The notes under the pieces: generated by a model | What the model was told of the DNA's origin: nothing | Seen by the model: the letters and a program-made list of their open reading frames with translations, nothing else | Database searches by the model: none | Source: Escarpia spicata | Taxonomy: Eukaryota; Annelida; Polychaeta; Sabellida; Siboglinidae | Reading direction: 5' to 3' | Assembly: GCA_963995525.1 (NCBI GenBank) | Contig: OZ023216.1 | Span: 35,693,848 to 35,757,847 of the forward strand | DNA: 64,000 nt | Translations under genes and position numbers: made by a program | Shown: positions 52,541 through 60,699 of the stretch, in pieces | How the letters are laid out: each line of letters begins with the position of its first letter | Position numbering within the stretch: the stretch's first letter is position 1

Positions 52541-52618
52541 TAAGTTCCGGAGTTTATTGGCCCGTTCCGTGTCACCTGCCTTGCGAGCACGTTGCCTCTG
52601 TCTAATGAGGTGTCGGAA

Positions 52619-53625
52619 TCAATCTGTGACCCACGGTTTGTCTGTACTATGACGTGACACAGTCTTGTACGGACAGCACGTATCCAGTAAATGGTCCATG
52701 GTTTCTTGGAATAGATTGAACTGTTCCTCGCACGTAGGCAATGTGTACATAAACTCCCATCTGGTCTGTGACAGAGCCGAAGTGAACAATGCTCGTTCGT
52801 TGTTACCCATGCGCCTGGTAACAGTGTACTGGACCATACCCGTGTCAAGTGTTGGGAACCACGGTGGCACCAATAATACCATCTTGTGATCTGATGTTCC
52901 CAATTCATCAAGCACTGTCGGATAGCCGTACACAGGTGACATGTTAGACCACATTTTATCCAAAATTGCACAATTACGCGTGGCTGTCTTAACAAGCTGC
53001 TCGTATCCATAATGTGTCCGTAAAAACGTGTCCTTGAATTGATTAAAATCACCACTGATAATGACACCACAATCTGGGCTACGTCGCAAAACTGTGTCCA
53101 GACTAGTTATCAGGTACTCTCGCATAGAGCCATTGTCAGCACCAGGTGGGTGGTAGATGCACGCTAAAATAATGCACGAGTATTTTCTTGGTAGTTTCTG
53201 AGGCTTCATTTTAATCCATATCACTTAGTGTTCAGCATCTTCAATATCATGTAACCGGTCATACGCAATGGTCTCGGCCACATAACACGCCACTCCCCGC
53301 CTCCTTTATCCACGCGGTCCTTTCGTTCACAACTGAAGCCTGCCAAACCGACAGATTCCGTTGACATGTAAGTCTTGAACCAGGTTTCTGTGACACACAC
53401 GCAACCCACGTTGTTCGTGCGTGCTACCGCGAGCAATTCATCTGATTTCTCAATACTTAGTGACCGAGCGTTGAGACTCAGAATCGTTGGTAAGCCCCAC
53501 CGTGGATTGATCGCAAGCGTGACTAAATTGTCTGCATTCACACCTGTTGTTCTATGTTGTGGTATGCTACGGCTACGGGTGATTATAGGTCGAATATTGA
53601 AAGCTCCGTATTCCGTACATGGCAT
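52619..53625 (-). pseudogene. LINE ORF2 endonuclease
   Basis: Two overlapping frames (53625-53221 and 53224-52619) together give LSLNARSLSIEKSDELL, VCVTETWFK (catalytic Glu), IILACIYHPPGA, VIISGDFNQFKD and LDELGTSDHKMVLLVPP (catalytic His). All apurinic-type endonuclease motifs are present in order. A single frame change at about 53222, and another after 52619, separate the parts. Confidence 0.85.
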
Positions 53626-53649
53626 GGCCTTGTTATTTCGGCCGCTTAC

Positions 53650-53904
53650 CTAGTCCCTTTTCTTATGATGTTTGCTTTTGTGGCCCTTTTGACCACATAC
53701 AAAGCACGACACATCATTCTCATGTCGACAAGTCTGGGTGACGTGATTTGTCTCCCCACACTTGTTACATTTGCCAGCAATACGCACGTAGCTAGCAGTT
53801 GCACTGTCATCCGCATTAGAAGGGCGAATAGCGTGCGTACCTCGATCCTGTTTCGGTGGTCGTTTCCCAGTCGCTCTCGGCGTATAGCGGCTCCCTTTTG
53901 ACAA
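53650..53904 (-). pseudogene. LINE ORF1 C-terminal piece with two zinc knuckles
   Basis: An 84-codon frame with a basic N-terminal part (SKGSRYTPRATGKRPPKQDR) followed by CNKCGETNHVTQTC (CX2CX4HX4C) and CFVCGQKGHKSKHH, in which the last ligand is His instead of Cys. Knuckles of this type bind the element RNA. The upstream part of ORF1 seems lost or lies in another frame. The longer frame 53646-54263 across it is a shadow. Confidence 0.7.
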
Positions 53905-53905
53905 T

Positions 53906-54849
53906 GGATGTCGATACTTCCGACGTAGCGCCTACTATTAAGAAGCGGCCAGCTTACAAACGATTCACTTCCTTGCACGACTTCTGTTAATATAAAAATT
54001 GTGCGTGACCATAAGAGATATGCGACATTCGGCGCCACCAAAAAGACACCAATGTAACTAGTTAGAGAAACGCCATCTACAGTGCATGTCGGATCTCTTT
54101 CCGTCGACACACTTCCGGGGAATTTTGTAACCGTAGAGTCACATGACTTTCGGTATGACGGCTCTTCCGACGTATCGCCGCCTCGTGCATAACTGAAGTC
54201 TGACGTTACATGGTGGCGCCATATAATAAAACAGTGTGGGTGTGTGCTTTGTGCCGCCGCCATACAGATTGCCTCGTGTCTTTACATAATTATCTATAGT
54301 TATTCTCATACGTGCGTGGAGATCTTTGTTCTATGTTAGTACAATCGTAACGTTCAAGAATTCATGTGTAACAGTTACAGATGAACTCTTGGACGGTACG
54401 ATTGTTTACTGATATTACATGGATTTTACTTATTTTGTGTGATTTTGGTGTGTTTAAGCTGCAGTGCTTCGATCTATTCAACCATGACGCTGTGTATAAC
54501 TCAGACACGCCTGCCAAACGTCGATGCAGGTCACCAAACACGCCTACGTTGTCGTTGCATGATTAACCTTGGGTAGGAACATCGTATTGCATTTCTTTTG
54601 TCAAATCAGTGTTGATACTTAAGAGACTGTCTGCAAACATGCTGGCTTTCACCGGTCAAGAACTGCATGCCATCGGTGCCTATGCAATGAGGGCCAAACA
54701 AACGATACCGTTGAAGACTCTACAAAAGCTTTGGTCATTAAAGATTTGTTCCGTGGCAAAAACCCAACGATGATTAACCATTATTATTTGATTCCGACAG
54801 TAACTACATTCGGCAGGAACTACGTGTACCACTGATATCGTCATCATCG
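53906..54849. other. Boundary tract between LINE and Polinton element
   Basis: Possible LINE N-terminal fragment on the plus strand at 54640-54777: LAFTGQELHAIGAYAMRA, then TLQKLWSLKIC. It resembles the YTWQELF...L..LKDNGIC linker of the LINE at 10.6 kb, but weakly. A hydrophobic frame (54381-54566) is not recognised. The left end of the Polinton element is somewhere between here and 55100. Confidence 0.4.
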
Positions 54850-54939
54850 CCGGATCACCGTTAACGTGGCCCGGACAGTAGTATATAGCTCGCCCCGCCC
54901 CCTTTTAGGCCTAGCTCTATGCATAAAAAACGTCCTTAT

Positions 54940-55417
54940 CTTTTTCGGGAACATACTTATAAAAAAAAGATCAAAGGGTTTTGGTGACACTAAACGTTTT
55001 CGGGAACATACTTATAAAAAACGTGATTGATGACCTGTCACTTTTGATTGATTACCTTTCCCCTTGAGGCGCCACCTAGCGGTTATTCCAGTGATTAATT
55101 TAGCCCTAGCGATCAACGTAGGACCTACCGTTGTGCTTACGTAAGCATTTATATAGCGTCCCTAGTTACGTAAGCAGCGTCCCCTAGCGATCAACCTCAT
55201 AAGCATAGCGGTATGTTGCGTAAGCAATAATACGTATATAACAGCGATAAAACCACTCATAAGCGCCGGCGCCGGATTAGCTCTCCTGGGAGAGCGTACG
55301 ACTAGGGATCGCAAGATTCCGGGGCCGAATCCGTACGTCGGCCCTCTTTTTAGATACTCCATCTAGCGGCGGCGGCGGCTCTATATAAACGGTGCCGGTA
55401 GCGGGTTATCGGTAGTC
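54940..55417 (+). promoter_or_regulatory. Repeat-rich left region with TATA boxes
   Basis: TTTTTCGGGAACATACTTAT then AAAAAA occurs at about 54940 and a near copy at about 54997. CCCTAGCGATCAAC occurs at 55103 and 55183. TTACGTAAGCA occurs at 55137 and 55166, with a variant TTGCGTAAGCA at 55216. TATA-like elements are at about 55149, 55235 and, best placed, TATATAA at 55382-55388, 30 bases before the NADAR ATG. This looks like a promoter or replication-end region of the element; function is inferred. Confidence 0.55.
55271..55342 (+). tRNA. tRNA-like sequence, Pro(AGG)-like loop, followed by T-run
   Basis: Seventy-two bases fall into the canonical 7-2-4-8-4-1-5-7-5-5-5-7-5-7 layout. The D arm GCTC/GAGC is perfect, the anticodon stem has four of five pairs, and the loop CTAGGGA would present AGG. 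A-box-like TAGCTCTCCTGGG and B-box-like GGGCCGAATCC are present, and CTCTTTTT follows as a pol III stop. The acceptor stem pairs only five of seven and the T stem only two of five, so it may be a degraded tRNA, a tRNA mimic or chance. Confidence 0.35.
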
Positions 55418-55913
55418 ATGTTGTCGGATCCTATAAAGTTTGGCGGATCGCGTTCGTTCTTGTCGAATATGTACGCGTGCCGATTGACGGTGTACGGTCG
55501 GGGCTTCCGATCCGTCGAGCAAGCCTATCAGTATAGGAAAGCGATATTCAACGAAGACCTCGAATGCGCCGCGTGTATCAAAAGAGCGCCCTATTTAGCG
55601 AAACGACTCAGTTACGGAATTCGAAAAAAGAGAAAGGGAACCGAATGGAACGCTAATAGGGTTGCGTGTATGAAGGGGCTGTTGATGAATAAGTTTGGCG
55701 GGTCGGCCAAGTTGCAGGCTGATCTATTGGCCACCGGGGACGCCGAATTGGTGGAATGGGTACCGAGTAGGGAGGGCTTCTTGGGTACCGGGATCGGGGA
55801 CGTTGCGGGGGAGAACAAGGCTCGGTAAACTGTTGATGGAGGTGCGCGACGCTAAAGACGCGTCAAAAGCGTTAGCCAGTATCAGTCGTGAAAAATGGGC
55901 GGACCGTTATTGA
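55418..55913 (+). pseudogene. NADAR-domain protein (YbiA-like N-glycosidase fold)
   Basis: The frame from ATG 55418 reads FGGSRSFLSNMYACRLTVYG and FRSVEQAYQYRKAIF, the NADAR opening with its conserved Glu in SVE-AYQ. A basic middle section and LLATGDAELVEWVPSRE follow, then the Gly-rich GTGIGDVAGENK. The closing LGKLLMEVR motif lies in another frame after a break near 55825, with TGA at 55911-55913. NADAR enzymes cleave N-glycosidic bonds; some remove ADP-ribose from guanine bases. It is the first gene of the element, with a TATA box 30 bases upstream, and it overlaps the ATPase start. Domain identity is confident; its role in the element is unknown. Confidence 0.85.
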
Positions 55914-56513
55914 AGCATCCGTTTACATGTATAGTATCCGGTCCTACGGGATGCGGTAAGACGACGTTCGTCGACCGTCTGATACGACACGCTATGATCG
56001 ATCCGCCGCCCGAGAAAATCCTGTGGTGCTACCGCCTACGCGTCTATGTCTCCGAAAATATAGTTCGTAGACGGCCTGCCGGCTACGACACATTTAGACG
56101 GTAAAAAGAGGACGCTTTTGGTACTCGACGACCTCATGGAAGAGACCGATAGCGGGGTGACGGAACTATTTACTAAAAAAAGTCATCATTGTAATACGTC
56201 GGTCGTGCAACTCGGACAGAACATGTTTCCGAAAGGGAAAGAAAACCGTACAATCAGCCTGAACGCCCAATACTTAGCGCTATTCAAGAACCCCCGAGAC
56301 GCCGGTCAAGTAGGTCACCTAGCGAAACAGATGTACCCGGGAAAGGTCAACTACATGTTAAAGGCTTTCAAAGACGCGACGTCGGCGGCGTAGGGCTATC
56401 TCTTCGTGGATCTGAAACAGGAAACGGAAGAGTACATGCGCCTGCGTACGTGTATATTTCCTTACGACCCCTTTCAGTACGTCTACGTACGGAAGGGTGG
56501 CGGTCAACTATAA
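55895..56513 (+). pseudogene. FtsK/A32-type genome-packaging ATPase
   Basis: The start ATG 55895 overlaps the NADAR end by 19 bases. HPFTCIVSGPTGCGKTTFVD is the Walker A region and ILWCY begins the following strand. The frame changes near 56065 and continues with the Walker B block TLLVLDDLMEETD at about 56110-56150, then SVVQLGQNMFPKGKE and NAQYLALFKNPRD. An in-frame TAG at 56391 precedes the C-terminal part (GYLFVDLKQETEEYMRLRT) that ends at TAA 56511-56513. In Polintons this motor is thought to pump DNA into capsids. One frame break and one stop disrupt this copy. Confidence 0.9.
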
Positions 56514-56551
56514 GTAGAGAGGGACGTCGCCGCGTACGCTTATTAGTCGTT

Positions 56552-56965
56552 ATGACGGGACGACGCGCGGTGGTAGCGGCGAAGCGCCGACCAAAGGCGG
56601 CTGCGACGGTCTCGGAGCAACGCATGAAGAGACACGTTTTCGCCCTGCAGCTGTTGGATAGGCATAAGCGGAACATCGATCTGCGAAAAGCCGTGCTCGC
56701 CCACTCGGAGGTCGGTCTCATATGTAGTATGTGCGATTGCGCGTACAATATTCTGAGAGGGAACGTGAAGGTGTCGCCGAAGCAGAAACGCGTGTTGACG
56801 AAATACAGGGATCACCTGCGTGAACTGGTCAACAAACGAATTCCGGTGAAGCGGAAGCGAGCCATCTTGCAAACGGGGGCGGGTGGTTTTCTGACGGCCC
56901 TGCTAGCACCGTTAGCGAGAACCGTTCTCCTGCCACTGCTCAGACAGGTCATCGGGGGTAATTGA
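56552..56965 (+). CDS. Conserved Polinton small basic protein, function unknown
   Basis: From ATG 56552 the 137-residue product is Arg/Lys-rich. It has a middle block ICSMCDCAYNILRGNVKVSP, then QKRVLTKYRDHLRELVNKRI, and a C-terminal GGFLTALLAPLARTVLLPLL that could be a membrane-active or amphipathic helix. Proteins of this design, with a CDCA..LRGN block and a GGFL..LLAP end, commonly sit next to the ATPase in animal Polintons. No function is established that I know. The stop overlaps the next start as TGATG at 56963-56967. The frame is intact. Confidence 0.75.
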   Translation: MTGRRAVVAAKRRPKAAATVSEQRMKRHVFALQLLDRHKRNIDLRKAVLAHSEVGLICSMCDCAYNILRGNVKVSPKQKRVLTKYRDHLRELVNKRIPVKRKRAILQTGAGGFLTALLAPLARTVLLPLLRQVIGGN

Positions 56966-57684
56966 TGCAGCACGCGAAGAAGATGGCGTTGGTGGACCCG
57001 CGATTGGTGGAAAGCCTCCTTCTGCCACAGCAGCCGCCGTCGAGCACGCCACGATCACGTGTGCTGAGTACCCTGGACAGCGACATTCTACAGCGGTCGG
57101 ATTTATCCGAACGCGATAAGGTGGCGTCGTACATTCAACTGCTGAGTCGCTACAACACGATAGAGGCGGCTCGAGCGGCGCAACCGGTACGCGTGTCGAT
57201 GGTCGACGGCGCGATACCGCCGCAGCCGCCACCGCCCGCGGCGGCGCCATTCTCGGAGGCCTTAGAGCGCGAAATCGTAGCCAGCATGCCGAAAACGCTG
57301 AAATGGAAGGCGGGTCTGCTTATCGCGAAAATGAAAACCGATCCGTTGTGTCGATGGAACGACCGCGGCGAATTCGTGTACGACGATAAAACGATCGCGG
57401 GGAGTAACATGGTCGATCTAGTGAACGATCTCATGCGAACGAGAACGAAGACGACACAGCCCCTAGGATGGCGAGAGTTCGGGTTGCGCCTGAAGGGTAT
57501 GAACATTCCTATGGAGTTCGTCGGCAACCCGCACTATCGGGAGTACATGATGGAGCAGCGGCGGCGACAAAGAGAAGAGGAGTGGGAGGCGGTGGCGGCC
57601 AGTTCAGTGGGGAAGCCGGAGCGAAGACGACGTGGGTCTAGAAAACAACGAGCGTTGGACGTCGCGAAGTGGGAATCGGCGTGA
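56965..57684 (+). CDS. Conserved Polinton protein (PY-like), function unknown
   Basis: From ATG 56965 the product is 239 residues. Landmarks are MALVDPRLVESLL, a Pro-rich stretch (IPPQPPPPAAAP, about residue 90), SMPKTLKWKAGLLIAKMK, WNDRGEFVYDDKTIAGSNMV and DLVNDLMRTR. A further block is QPLGWREFGLRLKGMNIPME, followed by a basic tail. The SVPKTLR-KA.LL..L and GSN-VDLVNDVLR blocks recur in Polintons of many animals beside the integrase. It may be a structural or scaffold protein, but that is only a guess from context. The frame is intact. Confidence 0.75.
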   Translation: MQHAKKMALVDPRLVESLLLPQQPPSSTPRSRVLSTLDSDILQRSDLSERDKVASYIQLLSRYNTIEAARAAQPVRVSMVDGAIPPQPPPPAAAPFSEALEREIVASMPKTLKWKAGLLIAKMKTDPLCRWNDRGEFVYDDKTIAGSNMVDLVNDLMRTRTKTTQPLGWREFGLRLKGMNIPMEFVGNPHYREYMMEQRRRQREEEWEAVAASSVGKPERRRRGSRKQRALDVAKWESA

Positions 57685-57686
57685 CG

Positions 57687-57878
57687 ATGCCGTCACAACG
57701 AAAGATAACGGCCATCGTCATCATCCCCGTCATCGCGGTTATCGCTCTCTATATGTGTATAATAGTCGTCGTTCAATCGTCATCGTCGTCGTCATCATGG
57801 TGTCCGGGTGGAGTCGTCGTCGTCGTCCAAAACGAAAGCTTCGACAACGAAACGTCGACGACGACGACGACGAACTGA
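57687..57878 (+). CDS. Possible small membrane protein overlapping the integrase start
   Basis: ATG 57687, two bases after the previous stop, opens a 63-residue frame: MPSQRKITAIVIIPVIAVIA, more hydrophobic residues, then a Ser run and a Thr-rich tail. The first 30 residues form a convincing transmembrane segment. It overlaps the first 80 bases of the integrase in another frame. Tight spacing supports it as real, but the Ser/Val/Thr runs come from (CGT)n-like repeats, which argues for caution. Confidence 0.5.
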   Translation: MPSQRKITAIVIIPVIAVIALYMCIIVVVQSSSSSSSWCPGGVVVVVQNESFDNETSTTTTTN

Positions 57879-58935
57879 ATGAACTCTACTTCGATCCGAA
57901 ACGGGCGGGCAGTTACGGAGGCGTCGACGCGTTGCACCGGGCGTCGAAGGGGGGACGACGACGACCGGCCGTCGAGAGGTGGCTAGCGGCGCAGGACGCC
58001 TATACCCTACACAAACCGGTTAAACGACGTTTCAAACGACGTTGCGTCATCGTGGGCGGTCGAAACCAGCAGTGGCAAGCCGATCTGGTCGACTTGACTA
58101 GGCTGAAAAAACACAACGACGGTATAACATTCCTATTGACGGTCATCGACGTGTTTTCGAAGCGGGCGTGGTGCTTTCCGTTGAAGAGTAAGTCCGGCCC
58201 GTCGCTCGTCGCGGCCTTCGAGCGTCTGCAGAGCGGCGCGCCGCCGCCGAACGCGCTGCAGACCGATAAGGGGCCCGAGTTTCTGAACCGACCCCTGCAA
58301 ACGTTCCTAAAGGATCGCGGCGTTCATAATTTCGTGACGCATAACGAGGAGACTAAAGCGAGTGTCGTGGAACGCTTCAATAGGACTTTGAAGACGCGCA
58401 TGTGGCGCTATTTTACGAAACACGAGACGCTGCGCTACGTAGAGGCGTTACCGGATCTTGTGCATTCGTACAACAACGCCTACCACCGAAGCATCGGTAG
58501 GACGCCGGCGAGCGTCGACGCGACGAATCAGGAGGACGTATGGCAACGCCTGTACGGAGGCGACGGCGGCGGCCGGCGGAAAAAAAGAAACTGCGCGAGG
58601 GAGATCGCGTGCGTCTCAGTAAGACGAGGGGTCCATTCAAAAAAGGATACATGGCTAACTGGAGCGATGAGTTCTTCACCGTCGTAGAGGCGCATCCGTC
58701 CGAACCGCCCGTTTATCGCCTGAAGGACGACGCCGGGACGCCGGTAGAGGGCACCTTCTACGAACACGAACTACAACGCGTAGTCGTTCCGAAGGACAAA
58801 CTGTATCGCGTGGAGGAGGTTCTGCAGCGTCGGCGTCGTCGGCGCGGCGGCGGGTCGGAGGCGCTCGTAAAATGGAGCGGTTATCCGGCCTCCTTCAACA
58901 GCTGGATCGACGCCGCGTCGCTCGTGGACCTATAA
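57797..58935 (+). pseudogene. Integrase (rve) with C-terminal chromodomain
   Basis: From ATG 57797 a basic/acidic N-terminus leads into FDPKRAGSYGGVDALHRA, then LAAQDAYTLHKPVKRRFKRR. The DDE core follows: QWQADLVDLTRL (first Asp), LQTDKGPEFLNRPLQTFLKD (second Asp), and KASVVERFNRTLKTRMWRYF (Glu). The frame breaks near 58550, and an SH3-like domain (REGDRVRLSKTRGPFKKGY) and chromodomain (ALVKWSGYPASFNSWID) run in the next frame to TAA 58933-58935. The enzyme inserts the element DNA into chromosomes; the chromodomain may guide it to marked histones. All three acidic residues are kept, but the frame break separates the two halves. Confidence 0.92.
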
Positions 58936-58968
58936 TAGCGCGACGGCGGCGGATCCGGCTAGCCAGTC

Positions 58969-59406
58969 ATGACGAGTCGTTGGACTCGCCACCAGGGATG
59001 CTGTTCCTCCCGTATAAGGGGCCCTGCTGTATCGACAGACCGCAGTGGCGCGACGATGATCGATGAGGCGACGAGGCACGGCGACGATACCGCTTCAGAA
59101 GAGCCGACGAAGACTACCAGCGAGGACTCCGTCGACGCCGCCGAGAACTCCGTCGACACAGGCGCTACCGCAACCACCACGGTCCACGAACCCGTTCCAT
59201 GGCGGCTCTGCAGTAACGAATGCCCTAAGGCCGAAATCGTATTCATCTGTCAGGTCATCGTCCTGTACTTCGCCATCGCCGTTAGTATATACAATCAGAC
59301 GCGGGGTCAAGGCGACTCCAAACTGTGGACGGCGCTGTTGAGCAGCTGTCTCGGTTACCTGCTCCCGAGTCCGTCTATGAGCGGCGGCGGCGGTCGACGA
59401 CGATGA
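58969..59406 (+). CDS. Small membrane protein conserved in Polintons
   Basis: Frame open from 58969. The internal ATG at 59056 is a better start because conserved features lie after it: an acidic Thr/Ser-rich stretch, then VPWRLCSNECPKAEIVFICQ, one transmembrane helix (VIVLYFAIAVSIY), and DSKLWTALLSSCLGYLLPSP. The WTALLSSCLGYLLPNP ending is shared by small membrane proteins found beside the integrase in many animal Polintons. The function is unknown; a membrane role during entry or assembly is possible but unproven. The stop is eight bases before the penton gene. Confidence 0.7.
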   Translation: MTSRWTRHQGCCSSRIRGPAVSTDRSGATMIDEATRHGDDTASEEPTKTTSEDSVDAAENSVDTGATATTTVHEPVPWRLCSNECPKAEIVFICQVIVLYFAIAVSIYNQTRGQGDSKLWTALLSSCLGYLLPSPSMSGGGGRRR

Positions 59407-59413
59407 AGCGGCG

Positions 59414-60283
59414 ATGGCGGTATCGTCTGACTTTTACCTAACGCTACCGAGCAACGCGTCTATGAAGAGGCACCCCGAAAATACGTTGACGCACTACATC
59501 ACGATGCTGCCGCGACGTTTCGACATGTCGGGAGGAGAATGGGAACGCGGACTGGTGACGCTACAGTACCTGCACACGTGTTACAACGTGAGAGAGGAGG
59601 ACGCCACCTTCTACCTGTCGGCCCCGCTAGGCGAGTCGGGTCTTTACACGACCGTAGACGGTATCGAGATATACCGACAGGGTACGATTACTCACGGTTT
59701 CTACAACAACGCTGACGGGCTGATGCGCCAGATCAACGAGCAGCTAATGAAATTGTGCACCGATCGGGTCAAGGTGCGTTTAGAGTTCAGCGACGTCTCT
59801 AACCGAATGCCGCTGCATATATCGCCGGGTGTCACCTTTACCCTACCCGATACGAGCCGTCTGAAGAGCGTGCTAGGTTTCCATAACAACGTTGTCACAA
59901 GTCGCCCGATGATGGGTCCAGAGCCGGGAGGCGGCGTCGTTATCGAGACCTACCCCGCCGCGTACACGTACGCGTACGAAGGTCACAATACGGTGGACAT
60001 GAAGGCGGGCGTCGACACCCTGTACGTGTACACGGATCTCGTGGAATCGCGCGTCGTCGGTGACGTGTACGCGCCGCTCCTGCGAAACATCGCCGTCTTC
60101 GGTACGAACGGCAGCGTTATTTCGGAAACGTTCGACCGCGTCCAATACGTGAAGCTACTGCGGCATCAATTCGATACGATCGAGGTCGATATAAGAGACG
60201 ATCACGGTCAACCGATATCATTCGAGCGGGGAAAGCTAGTGGCGACGCTTCGCATCAGACGCTGTAAATCGATATTGTTTTAA
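59414..60283 (+). CDS. Minor capsid protein, penton-like single jelly-roll
   Basis: An intact 289-residue frame. Landmarks are DFYLTLPSNASMKRHPENTL near the N-terminus, WERGLVTLQYLHTCYN, YNNADGLMRQINEQL, DTSRLKSVLGFHNN and TLYVYTDLVESRVVGDVYAP. The final blocks are FDRVQYVKLLRHQFDTIEVD and ISFERGKLVATLRIR. These blocks define the Polinton minor capsid protein, which is modelled as a single jelly-roll occupying the five-fold vertices. It lies two bases before the pVI-like gene and 400 bases before the major capsid gene, as expected for a structural cluster. Confidence 0.88.
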   Translation: MAVSSDFYLTLPSNASMKRHPENTLTHYITMLPRRFDMSGGEWERGLVTLQYLHTCYNVREEDATFYLSAPLGESGLYTTVDGIEIYRQGTITHGFYNNADGLMRQINEQLMKLCTDRVKVRLEFSDVSNRMPLHISPGVTFTLPDTSRLKSVLGFHNNVVTSRPMMGPEPGGGVVIETYPAAYTYAYEGHNTVDMKAGVDTLYVYTDLVESRVVGDVYAPLLRNIAVFGTNGSVISETFDRVQYVKLLRHQFDTIEVDIRDDHGQPISFERGKLVATLRIRRCKSILF

Positions 60284-60285
60284 CG

Positions 60286-60699
60286 ATGCCGACGAACCCG
60301 TACGAGGACTACTACTACGTTCGACAGGTCGGCGGTCAACTGCCGGTCTTCGTCGGTGGTCGGGGTCAGCGAGGACACGGTCTGGGTAATATCTTCGGGA
60401 GCCTGTTTCGAAGCGCCATGCCGCTTTTTAAGAGAGGCGCCGTGGCGTTGGGAAAACGCGCGCTCAAAACCGGCGTGCGCGCGGCGCGGGACGTCGTCGC
60501 CGGCGGCAATCTGAAAGCGTCGGTAAAACGACGCGCGAAGGAGGCCGGCGTCGATCTTCTCGACGGCCTATTGAAGGCGCCGAAGAGGAGGGAAAAAGTG
60601 CAGCTGCGCCGCGCTATAAAGAAGCCGCGCCGAGCAGTAGACGGAAACGACATCGACCGGTCGATATATTCGACGAGTAAGGATGGCGTTCGTGAATAG
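60286..60699 (+). CDS. pVI-like small basic virion protein
   Basis: A 137-residue intact frame. The N-terminus is Tyr-rich (PYEDYYYVRQVGGQLPVFVG), followed by Gly-rich GRGQRGHGLGNIFGSLFRSA, an amphipathic stretch MPLFKRGAVALGKRALKTG, and a long basic tail. The GHGLG site could be a protease cleavage point, since adenovirus-type proteases cut after (M/I/L)xGx-G. Small proteins of this plan between penton and major capsid genes are treated as pVI-like in Polintons. It overlaps the major capsid start by 17 bases. Confidence 0.75.
   Translation: MPTNPYEDYYYVRQVGGQLPVFVGGRGQRGHGLGNIFGSLFRSAMPLFKRGAVALGKRALKTGVRAARDVVAGGNLKASVKRRAKEAGVDLLDGLLKAPKRREKVQLRRAIKKPRRAVDGNDIDRSIYSTSKDGVRE

Larger units (their letters stand above)
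50466..53905 (-). mobile_element. Non-LTR retrotransposon with CCHC ORF1, fairly young
   Basis: On the minus strand the order is an ORF1 end with zinc knuckles (53904-53650), endonuclease (53625-52619), reverse transcriptase (52540-50826), and a 3' tail ending in AATAATAATAAATTTATTC-type A/T repeats near 50466. About four frame changes (near 53222, 52620, 52540, 51905) are the only damage seen and all catalytic motifs are intact. The 5' end right of 53905 could not be placed, and no target duplication was found. Confidence 0.85.

Noticed and set aside
53646..54263. 205-codon minus-strand open frame
   Set aside because: It overlaps the CCHC zinc-knuckle frame in another phase and shows no motif; a shadow.
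54381..54566. Short hydrophobic plus-strand frame left of the Polinton element
   Set aside because: No recognised similarity and outside the GC-rich element; could be chance.
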